Source of the DNA: Gammaproteobacteria bacterium UBA7310 | GTDB lineage: Bacteria; Pseudomonadota; Gammaproteobacteria; Pseudomonadales; Ketobacteraceae | Assembly: GCA_002471665.1 (NCBI GenBank) | Contig: DKQK01000071.1 | Coordinates: 257,655 to 321,654, forward strand | Direction: 5' to 3' | Length of the DNA stretch: 64,000 nucleotides | Part shown: positions 36,980 to 43,868 of the stretch, piece after piece | How positions within the stretch are numbered: position 1 is the first letter of the stretch | Layout: each line of letters opens with the position of its first letter | The notes under the pieces: generated by a model | The model's database searches: none | What the model was told of the DNA's origin: nothing | The model's input: the letters and a program-made list of their open reading frames with translations, nothing else | Program-made: the position numbers and the translations under genes

Positions 36980-38001
36980 CCTGATAATTCAGACAGGGGC
37001 CAACGGGCCCGCACCTGCACATTGAGATTGGATTCCACGCCCGCCAGCAAACGCTGGTATCCCGCATAGGCGATCATGGCGCCGTTGTCGGTGCAATAAC
37101 GCAACTGGGGGTAAAACACGTCGGCCTTTTCTTTGGCAACCATCTCGGCCAGCTTCTGTCGCAACAGCGTATTGGCACTGACACCACCGGCCACCACCAG
37201 CCGGCTGGCGCCGGTCTGACGCAGCGCACGGCGGCATTTCAGGGCCAGAGTATCCACCACCGCATCCTGAAACGCCCAGGCTATATCCGCCACATCCTGC
37301 TGCGTCAGACCACCCTCCTGCCCGGCACAATCATCCCGGGTGTTAAGGGTAAAGGTTTTCAAGCCACTGAAACTGAAATCCAGTCCAGGCCGGTCCACCA
37401 TGGGGCGAGGGAACTGAAAACGGCCGCCGACACCCAGCTCGGCGGCCCGCGCAATGGCCGGCCCACCGGGATAACCCAGCCCCAGCATCTTGGCGGTTTT
37501 ATCAAATGCTTCCCCGGCGGCATCATCCAGGGATTCCCCCAGGATTTCATAGCGGCCGATGGACTCCACATTAACCAACTGGGTATGGCCGCCACTCACC
37601 AGCAATGCAATAAAGGGAGCCTGGGGCGCGGGATCCTCCAGCAATGGCGCCAACAGATGGCCCTCCATATGATGCACGGGAATAGAAGGCATGCCCCAGG
37701 CAAAGGCCAGGCTCTTTGCCAGCGCGGCCCCCACCATAAGAGCCCCCACCAGGCCGGGCCCGGCGGTATAGGCAATGGCATCCAGATCCGATTGCGCACA
37801 ACCGGCCCGCTGCATCACTTCATCAATAAGGGGGATCAATTTGCGCACATGATCACGGGAAGCCAGTTCCGGCACCACCCCCCCGTATTCCGCGTGCAAC
37901 TCGATCTGGCTGTACAGGGCATCCGCCAGAATACCCTGCTCACTGTCGTAAATCGCAACACCTGTCTCATCACAGGACGTCTCAATGCCTAGAATTCGCA
38001 C
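36976..38001 (-). CDS. tsaD: tRNA N6-threonylcarbamoyladenosine transferase TsaD
   Basis: TsaD makes the t6A base at position 37 of ANN-decoding tRNAs with TsaB, TsaE and TsaC. The 341-residue protein begins MRILGIETSCDETG and has the metal-binding histidines in HHMEGH near residue 110, then PFIALLVSGGHTQL and FPRPMVDRPGLDFSFSGLK. It is transcribed divergently from rpsU, the standard arrangement. Confidence 0.97.
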   Translation of the reverse strand: MRILGIETSCDETGVAIYDSEQGILADALYSQIELHAEYGGVVPELASRDHVRKLIPLIDEVMQRAGCAQSDLDAIAYTAGPGLVGALMVGAALAKSLAFAWGMPSIPVHHMEGHLLAPLLEDPAPQAPFIALLVSGGHTQLVNVESIGRYEILGESLDDAAGEAFDKTAKMLGLGYPGGPAIARAAELGVGGRFQFPRPMVDRPGLDFSFSGLKTFTLNTRDDCAGQEGGLTQQDVADIAWAFQDAVVDTLALKCRRALRQTGASRLVVAGGVSANTLLRQKLAEMVAKEKADVFYPQLRYCTDNGAMIAYAGYQRLLAGVESNLNVQVRARWPLSELSG

Positions 38002-38072
38002 AAATTTCGCCTAATCCGTTTAATCAACAACCCCCGCAGGGAGAATTCCACGCAGTTTACCAAAAACCGGCT

Positions 38073-38101
38073 TTGCATTTAGCCATCAATGCCATTAAAA
38101 T
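38073..38101 (+). promoter_or_regulatory. Sigma-70 promoter of the rpsU-dnaG-rpoD operon
   Basis: TTGCAT, a 17-base spacer and TAAAAT match a sigma-70 promoter. It lies 81 bases upstream of rpsU, inside the 180-base divergent gap between tsaD and rpsU. Confidence 0.75.
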
Positions 38102-38181
38102 GCGGCACCCTTATGGCCACAGGCCTAGTAAGAACTGGTTTTTGTACCGTAAACAGAATTCATAAGTAAGGTGATTTGTTA

Positions 38182-38397
38182 ATGCCTAATGTAAAGGTTA
38201 AAGAAAACGAGCCATTCGACGTAGCCCTGCGTCGCTTCAAGCGTTCCTGCGAAAAAGCGGGTGTGTTGGCGGAAGTTCGCCGTCGCGAGTTTTACGAGAA
38301 GCCCACCCAGGTTCGCAAGCGTAAGCAAGCCGCCGCCGTCAAGCGTCACGCCAAGAAAGTGGCTCGCGAACAGATCCGTCGCAAGCGCCTGTTCTAA
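38182..38397 (+). CDS. rpsU: 30S ribosomal protein S21
   Basis: The 71-residue basic protein begins MPNVKVKENEPFDVALRRFKR and ends REQIRRKRLF, an almost invariant S21 sequence. It starts the macromolecular-synthesis operon rpsU-yqeY-dnaG-rpoD. AAGGTG lies upstream of the ATG at 38182. A GC-rich hairpin with a T-tract follows it, probably attenuating transcription into the next genes. Confidence 0.98.
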   Translation: MPNVKVKENEPFDVALRRFKRSCEKAGVLAEVRRREFYEKPTQVRKRKQAAAVKRHAKKVAREQIRRKRLF

Positions 38398-38427
38398 GCC
38401 CCATTACGCTGCAAATACCTTACACAA

Positions 38428-38456
38428 ACGCCGGCGGGCTTGCCCCGATCCGGCGT
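38428..38456 (+). terminator. Attenuating terminator after rpsU
   Basis: ACGCCGG pairs with CCGGCGT (7-bp stem) and is followed by ATTGTTGTTTT. In this operon type an internal terminator sits between rpsU and dnaG; here it lies between rpsU and yqeY. Confidence 0.65.
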
Positions 38457-38502
38457 ATTGTTGTTTTATTAGCTTTCTCTTTTGACCAGAACGGAAATCA
38501 CC

Positions 38503-38949
38503 ATGTCAGACATCAAAAGCAAACTGAACGATGCCGTTAAAGAAGCCATGCGCGCGAAAGACAAAGAGCGCCTGGCCACCCTGCGCCTGGCCACTTCGGC
38601 CCTGAAACAGGTGGAAGTAGACGAACGCATTGAGCTGGACGACACCCGCGTGCTGGCGATTCTGGATAAGATGGTGAAACAGCGCAAAGATTCCGTAGAA
38701 CAGTTCACCCAGGGTGGGCGCGATGACCTGGCCCAGAAAGAACTGGCGGAAATTGAGGTGCTGAAAGGATTCCTGCCCGCCGCCATGAGCGAAGATGACG
38801 TTGCCGCCATCATTCAGTCTGCCATCGCGGAAACCGGGGCCGAAGGCATGAAAGACATGGGCAAAGTCATGGCCGTGGTGAAACCCCAGGTTCAGGGGCG
38901 TGCCGATATGGGCGCGGTCAGCAAGAAGGTTAAAGAGCTGCTGGGGTAA
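38503..38949 (+). CDS. GatB/YqeY domain protein
   Basis: The 148-residue protein has the GatB/YqeY domain features SDIKSKLNDAVKEAMRAKDKERL and LATSALKQVEVDERIELDD, with the C-terminal ADMGAVSKKVKELL. Related domains bind tRNA in GatCAB; the function of the free protein is not settled. It lies between rpsU and dnaG, its usual place in Gammaproteobacteria such as Pseudomonas. Confidence 0.93.
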   Translation: MSDIKSKLNDAVKEAMRAKDKERLATLRLATSALKQVEVDERIELDDTRVLAILDKMVKQRKDSVEQFTQGGRDDLAQKELAEIEVLKGFLPAAMSEDDVAAIIQSAIAETGAEGMKDMGKVMAVVKPQVQGRADMGAVSKKVKELLG

Positions 38950-38960
38950 TCCCCGCCCCC

Positions 38961-40829
38961 ATGGCCGGCCGCATACCCGAAACCTTTATCGATGATGTTC
39001 TTGCCAGAACCGATCTGGTGGAACTCATCGACAGCTATGTGCACCTGAAACGCACCGGCAAAAACTACTCGGCCTGCTGCCCGTTCCATCAGGAGAAAAC
39101 CCCTTCTTTTACCGTCAGCCCCGAAAAGCAGTTCTATTACTGCTTTGGCTGCGGTGCCAGTGGTAACGCCATCGGCTTTCTGATGGATTACACCCGCCTG
39201 GGGTTTGTGGAATCCATTGAAACCCTGGCCCGCAACCTGGGCCTGGACGTGCCCCGTGACGAGGATTTCAGCCAACCACGGGAGAATCACCAGCCGCTGT
39301 TTCACATTCTGGAAGCGGCCACCGCCTTTTACGAGCAACAGTTACGCAATCCCAAAACCCGCGAACGCCCGGTGAACTACCTGAAACAACGGGGCCTGTC
39401 CGGGCAAACCGCCAAACAGTTTCGCCTGGGCTACGCACCCCAGGGCTGGGACAACCTGATCAACGCACTGGGCAAAAGCGATACCGACCTCAACCACCTG
39501 ATTAAAACCGGGCTATTGATCGAAAACGATCAGGGGCGGCGCTACGACCGCTTCCGCGACCGGGTGATGTTCCCCATCCGCGACAGCCGCGGCCGGGTCA
39601 TTGCCTTTGGCGGCCGGGTGATGGGGGATGACAAACCCAAATACCTGAACTCACCGGAAACCCCGGTATTTCACAAAGGGCGCGAACTTTACGGCCTGTA
39701 TGAAGCCCGGCAGGCCAGCAACAAGATCCGCCGCTTTGTGGTGGTGGAAGGCTACATGGATGTCATCGCCCTGGCCCAGTTCGGCATCCCCTACGCCGTG
39801 GCCACCCTGGGCACCGCCACCAGCCGCGACCATATCGAGACACTGTTTCGCCACAGCGAAGAGCTGATCTTCTGTTTTGATGGCGATGAAGCCGGCCGCC
39901 GGGCGGCCTGGCGCGCACTGGAAAACGCCCTGCCCACCGCCCGCGATGGACGCCAGATCAAATTTCTGCTGCTGCCGGAAGGGGAAGACCCCGACACCCT
40001 GGTGCGGCAAAACGGCAAAGACTACTTTGAAGGCCTGCTGGACGAGTGTGACACCCTGTCGGAGTACTTTTTCAAGCACCTTGCCGCCGAGGTGGATACC
40101 CGCACCATGGATGGCCGCGCCCGCCTGGCCAGCCTGGCCAAACCGCATCTGGAACAGCTGCCGGCCGGTGTGCTGCAGCAGCTGATGCTGAAACGGCTGG
40201 GGGAGATCACCGAGCTGGAAGACATCCAACTGGCAGCGCCGCTAGCCGCCAAGGCAGCGCCCCCCCGGCAAGCGGATGAATTTGCAGACTATTCAGAGTT
40301 TGAGGGGTTGCATTCTGATCAGCCACCCCCATATCACGACTACGATGGGGAATCTACAGGCTCCGGCCCGTCAAGATCGCCCCGCCCCAAGCCCGTCAGA
40401 CGGCAGGCCCTGGATAAAAACAAGAAACGGGACGAGATCTCCCTGGTGGATGCCACCATCCGCATGCTGCTCAATGCACCACGCCAGGCAACCGGCTTGA
40501 CGCTGCCGGACGAACTGCAGCAACTGCAACTGCCGCGAATGGAAACTTTACTGGAACTATTTGAATTTATTAAACAAAAGCCCGATGCATCCACCGCAGC
40601 CATCCTTGGCCACTGGCAGAACCGGGATGACAGCGACACCATTTTCAAACTGGCCGCCAAAGAGTTTCTGCTGCCCAACGACGAGCAGGGCCCCGAACTT
40701 GGCGACGCAATACGACGACTTTATTTACAGAAAGTGGAGCAGGATCTGGATCAAATCATCGCCGAAGGCGTCAAAGACAAGACGAGATTCAAAGAGCTAC
40801 TACACTTACAGAAAGAATTGTCCAAATAA
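38961..40829 (+). CDS. dnaG: DNA primase
   Basis: DnaG makes RNA primers for replication. The 622-residue protein has the CHC2 zinc finger CCPFHQEKTPSF with YYCFGCGASGN near residue 40, the TOPRIM domain (VVVEGYMDVIAL with the metal-binding Glu, FCFDGDEAGRRAAWRALE) and a C-terminal helical DnaB-binding domain (from about residue 480). The start is ATG 38961, 11 bases after the yqeY stop. Between core and C-terminal domain is a Pro/Arg-rich linker. Confidence 0.97.
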   Translation: MAGRIPETFIDDVLARTDLVELIDSYVHLKRTGKNYSACCPFHQEKTPSFTVSPEKQFYYCFGCGASGNAIGFLMDYTRLGFVESIETLARNLGLDVPRDEDFSQPRENHQPLFHILEAATAFYEQQLRNPKTRERPVNYLKQRGLSGQTAKQFRLGYAPQGWDNLINALGKSDTDLNHLIKTGLLIENDQGRRYDRFRDRVMFPIRDSRGRVIAFGGRVMGDDKPKYLNSPETPVFHKGRELYGLYEARQASNKIRRFVVVEGYMDVIALAQFGIPYAVATLGTATSRDHIETLFRHSEELIFCFDGDEAGRRAAWRALENALPTARDGRQIKFLLLPEGEDPDTLVRQNGKDYFEGLLDECDTLSEYFFKHLAAEVDTRTMDGRARLASLAKPHLEQLPAGVLQQLMLKRLGEITELEDIQLAAPLAAKAAPPRQADEFADYSEFEGLHSDQPPPYHDYDGESTGSGPSRSPRPKPVRRQALDKNKKRDEISLVDATIRMLLNAPRQATGLTLPDELQQLQLPRMETLLELFEFIKQKPDASTAAILGHWQNRDDSDTIFKLAAKEFLLPNDEQGPELGDAIRRLYLQKVEQDLDQIIAEGVKDKTRFKELLHLQKELSK

Positions 40830-40969
40830 TCACCATTTTACCCAGCCTGAGTGCGGCCACACCGCTGATCAGACACCACCAAGAGGCCTGAAATGTAAGC
40901 AGATATCAATTATTACAAACTCCCGACAAACTCAGTGGGCTGCCAGTGGCAACGGCAACCCGTACCCTG

Positions 40970-40975
40970 TATAAT
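40970..40975 (+). promoter_or_regulatory. Internal -10 element upstream of rpoD
   Basis: A perfect TATAAT lies 37 bases before the rpoD ATG. The -35 position, 17 bases upstream, reads TGGCAA and is weak (3 of 6). It probably gives rpoD its own promoter inside the operon. Confidence 0.5.
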
Positions 40976-41012
40976 GCCGCGTTCTTCGCGCACCAGACGG
41001 AATGGGCATTTC

Positions 41013-42863
41013 ATGACCTCCAATACTGAACAGCAAAAGTCCCAGCTAAAACAACTGATTACCAAAGGAAAGGAGCAAGGCTTCCTGACCTATGCCGAGG
41101 TGAACGATCACCTACCGGCCGACATCACCGATCCCGATCAGATCGAAGATATCATTGGCATGATCAACGACATGGGCATTCCAGTGCACGAAGTGGCACC
41201 GGAAACAGATGAATTGTTGCTCAATGACAATGCCACCAGCCCAGATGAAGACGCTGCCGAAGAGGCCGCCGCTGCGCTGGCTTCCGTGGAAAGCGAACCT
41301 GGCCGCACCACCGATCCCGTGCGCATGTACATGCGTGAAATGGGTACCGTGGAGCTGCTCACCCGGGAAGGCGAAATCGTTATCGCCAAACGCATCGAGG
41401 AAGGCATCCGTGAAGTGATGCATGCCCTGGCCTACTGGCCCGGCTGCATCGACACCGTGCTGGGGGAATATCGCCGTGTTACCGAAAACGAAGAAGGCCG
41501 CATCTCTGATGTGATTGCCGGCTTTATTTCCGAGCATGACGAAATCGCCGCGCCCACCCCCATCAATCAGCAACCGGAAGCCAATAAAAACGATTCCGAC
41601 AATGATGATGACGATGACGACGATGACGACAACTCTGCTGACAACGACATCGATCCCGAGCTGGCGAAAGAAAACTTCGACGAGCTGGAATCCCTGTACA
41701 AAAAGTCAGAAGCCGCCATCGCCAAGCATGGCCGTGAATCCAAGCGCGCCGAAACCGCATTGGGCAAACTGGCAGACCACTTTGTTACCTTCAAACTGGT
41801 GCCCCGTTTATTCGAGCAGGTGGAAAGCGAAATCCGCGACACCCTCACCGCCATTCGCGCCTCGGAACGCACCATCATGAACAACTGCATCCGGCTGGCC
41901 AAAATGCCGCGGAAAGAGTTCATCAAAAGCTTCCCCGGCAACGAGGTGGATCTGGAGTGGATTGATCCCCACATCAAAGCCGGCAAGCCCTACTCTGAAG
42001 GCCTGGCCAACGTGCGCCCGGAAGTACTGCGCGCCCAGCGCCGCATGGTGCAACTGCAGGAACACATCGGCCTGACCATTCCTGAGATCAAGGAAGTCAA
42101 CCGCCGTATGTCCATTGGTGAGGCCAAAGCCCGCCGTGCCAAAAAGGAAATGGTGGAAGCCAACCTGCGTTTGGTAATCTCCATCGCCAAAAAGTACACC
42201 AACCGTGGCCTGCAGTTTTTGGATCTGATCCAGGAAGGCAACATCGGCTTGATGAAAGCAGTGGACAAGTTCGAATATCGCCGTGGTTACAAATTCTCGA
42301 CCTACGCCACCTGGTGGATTCGTCAGGCCATCACCCGCTCCATTGCGGACCAGGCCCGCACCATTCGTATTCCGGTGCACATGATCGAAACCATCAACAA
42401 GCTGAACCGGGTATCCCGCCAGATGCTGCAGGAAATGGGCCGCGAGCCCACCCCTGAAGAGCTGGGCGTGCGCCTGGAAATGCCGGAAGACAAGGTGCGT
42501 AAAGTTCTGAAGATTGCGAAAGAACCCATCTCCATGGAAACCCCCATCGGTGATGACGAAGATTCGCACTTGGGTGACTTTATCGAGGATGCCACCATCG
42601 ATTCACCGGTGGATTCCGCCACCATCGAAGGCTTGATGGAAGCCACCCGCGACGTACTGGCCGGCCTCACCGCCCGTGAAGCCAAGGTACTGAGCATGCG
42701 CTTCGGGATCGACATGAACACCGACCACACCCTGGAAGAAGTGGGCAAACAGTTTGATGTTACCCGCGAGCGTATTCGTCAGATTGAAGCCAAAGCACTG
42801 CGCAAACTGCGGCACCCCAGCCGTTCCGAACACCTGCGCAGCTTCCTGGATAGCGAAAACTAA
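41013..42863 (+). CDS. rpoD: RNA polymerase sigma-70 factor
   Basis: This is the housekeeping sigma factor. The 616-residue protein has region 1.1 at the start (LKQLITKGKEQGFLTYAEVNDHLP), region 1.2 (DPVRMYMREMG), an acidic non-conserved region with a run of 13 Asp and Glu-like residues around residue 200, region 2 (NLRLVISIAKKYTNRGLQF), region 2.4 (STYATWWIRQAITRSIADQ), region 3 (IRIPVHMIETINKLNR) and region 4.2 (TLEEVGKQFDVTRERIRQIEAKALRKLR). ATG 41013 follows GGAATGGG. Confidence 0.98.
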   Translation: MTSNTEQQKSQLKQLITKGKEQGFLTYAEVNDHLPADITDPDQIEDIIGMINDMGIPVHEVAPETDELLLNDNATSPDEDAAEEAAAALASVESEPGRTTDPVRMYMREMGTVELLTREGEIVIAKRIEEGIREVMHALAYWPGCIDTVLGEYRRVTENEEGRISDVIAGFISEHDEIAAPTPINQQPEANKNDSDNDDDDDDDDDNSADNDIDPELAKENFDELESLYKKSEAAIAKHGRESKRAETALGKLADHFVTFKLVPRLFEQVESEIRDTLTAIRASERTIMNNCIRLAKMPRKEFIKSFPGNEVDLEWIDPHIKAGKPYSEGLANVRPEVLRAQRRMVQLQEHIGLTIPEIKEVNRRMSIGEAKARRAKKEMVEANLRLVISIAKKYTNRGLQFLDLIQEGNIGLMKAVDKFEYRRGYKFSTYATWWIRQAITRSIADQARTIRIPVHMIETINKLNRVSRQMLQEMGREPTPEELGVRLEMPEDKVRKVLKIAKEPISMETPIGDDEDSHLGDFIEDATIDSPVDSATIEGLMEATRDVLAGLTAREAKVLSMRFGIDMNTDHTLEEVGKQFDVTRERIRQIEAKALRKLRHPSRSEHLRSFLDSEN

Positions 42864-42871
42864 AAGCGTTT

Positions 42872-42904
42872 GGCGCCATTATCGAATCCTCGTATAATGG
42901 CGCC
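42872..42904 (+). terminator. Hairpin after rpoD overlapping the tRNA promoter
   Basis: GGCGCCATTAT (42872-42882) pairs perfectly with ATAATGGCGCC (42894-42904), an 11-bp stem with an 11-base loop. The right arm includes most of the tRNA promoter -10 TATAAT (42893-42898), and TTGGCG, a fair -35, begins at 42870. The same bases thus act as terminator and promoter. Confidence 0.6.
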
Positions 42905-42914
42905 CTCTTCTTTG

Positions 42915-42991
42915 GGGCCCGTAGCTCAGTTGGTTAGAGCATCCGACTCATAATCGGCAGGTCGACAGTTCAAGTCTGTCCGGGCCCACCA
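42915..42991 (+). tRNA. ileX: tRNA-Ile2 (CAU anticodon, lysidine-dependent)
   Basis: A 77-base cloverleaf runs from GGGCCCG to CGGGCCC, with an A discriminator and encoded CCA. The anticodon loop is CTCATAA, so the anticodon is CAU. It resembles tRNA-Ile2 more than elongator Met: the acceptor stem is all G/C and the T-arm reads GTTCAAGTC. A position after rpoD is a known place for this tRNA in Pseudomonas-like genomes. The C34 is presumably modified to lysidine by TilS. The Tn7-like end lies 24 bases after CCA. Confidence 0.92.
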
Positions 42992-43015
42992 TTTTTCCCC
43001 TGCCCCGATTTTGTG

Positions 43016-43108
43016 TGTTGTTGCGACCATAGATTGTCCGCTATGGCCAAACTTTGGTCCCATAGGGGATCTAAATTGTCCGCCTATTATTGAAGCGAAT
43101 TCGGACAA
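43016..43108 (+). repeat. Candidate left transposon end with repeated sites
   Basis: The end starts TGTTGTTGCGACCATAG (43016). CCATAG recurs at 43060-43065, and its complement CTATGG at 43041-43046. ATTGTCCGC occurs at 43033-43041 and again at 43075-43083, and CGGACAA, inverted, at 43102-43108. Such repeated ~20-bp sites are TnsB-binding sites in Tn7 relatives. The preceding five bases TTGTG (43011-43015) are the expected target duplication. The matching right end would be decisive. Confidence 0.55.
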
Positions 43109-43206
43109 GAAAAACACATCTCTTCAGATACTCCCTCTCCCCTTATCACTATCAAGCTCGAAATTTGATCACGCACCAGGCCGTCCATGGACGCGCGCAT
43201 CTAAAA

Positions 43207-43247
43207 ATTACGCACGATTACGCATGGTTTGCGTAATTACGCGTAAT
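43207..43247. promoter_or_regulatory. Cluster of ATTACGC repeats, possible operator
   Basis: ATTACGC occurs at 43207-43213, 43217-43223 and 43236-43242, and its complement GCGTAAT at 43231-43237 and 43241-43247, giving two overlapping palindromes within 41 bases. It lies 200 bases upstream of vsr, in the 456-base gap after the tRNA. It looks like a multi-copy binding site for a dimeric regulator, perhaps the Xre protein encoded in the element. Confidence 0.4.
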
Positions 43248-43447
43248 CTCAAAAATCAGAGAGTTACGACTCTTCTTGTTTTCTGTCCCTGAGTCTGAGC
43301 TCATGATTACGAGCGTCGCTTCCCCTATGCTAAGAGCAACTTTAGTTGATTTGATGCTGCATCGACCAAAGAGCTCACTCTTAATTGCATTCAAATCGAT
43401 ATACTTCATAATTGCCCTATCAAGGCTACCCATCGACATGTAAAGCA

Positions 43448-43867
43448 ATGGCGGACGTACTTACAAAAGAACAGCGCTCGTATTGCATGTCCCAAATTCG
43501 GGGCAAGAACACCAAGCCGGAGGTTATTCTTCGTAAAGCACTATGGAGTATGGGACATCGGTACCGGATTAAAAACAAACTTCCCGGAAAGCCAGACTTG
43601 GTTTACCCATCCCTGAAAGTCGTGATTTTTGTTGACGGATGCTTTTGGCATAAATGCCCAAAACATTACCAGCCACCTAAAACCCGTCCCCTCTTCTGGG
43701 AAAAAAAGATCAATGCGAATGCCGAAAGAGATGAAAAGAACGATACGCTGTTATCACTCAAAGGTTGGCTTGTGATACGAATCTGGGAGCACGAAATAAA
43801 TGAATCGCTCCAAGATTGCACACAAAAAATATCTAAACTCCTGATCAATAGAAAAAACCATATTTAG
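43448..43867 (+). CDS. vsr: Very short patch repair endonuclease (Vsr)
   Basis: Vsr nicks DNA at T:G mismatches that arise when 5-methylcytosine deaminates. The 139-residue protein has the family start LTKEQRSYCMSQIRGKNTKPE, the catalytic segment GKPDLVYPSLKVVIFVDGCFWHKCPKH (Asp and the zinc-binding Cys/His), and RDEKNDTLLSLKGWLVIRIWEHEI. Length matches E. coli Vsr (156). I took the ATG 43448 (MADVLTKEQ). A C5-cytosine methyltransferase gene in the same element fits its role. Confidence 0.92.
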   Translation: MADVLTKEQRSYCMSQIRGKNTKPEVILRKALWSMGHRYRIKNKLPGKPDLVYPSLKVVIFVDGCFWHKCPKHYQPPKTRPLFWEKKINANAERDEKNDTLLSLKGWLVIRIWEHEINESLQDCTQKISKLLINRKNHI

Positions 43868-43868
43868 C

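Noticed and set aside
42915..42991. tRNA-Met (elongator)
   Set aside because: The anticodon is CAU, but the G/C acceptor stem and the T-arm GTTCAAGTC fit tRNA-Ile2 better. Identity elements could still be tested by tRNAscan or TilS dependence.
43218..43448. Minus-strand 76-residue reading frame before vsr
   Set aside because: It runs through the ATTACGC repeats and has no ribosome-binding site that I can see. It is probably chance.
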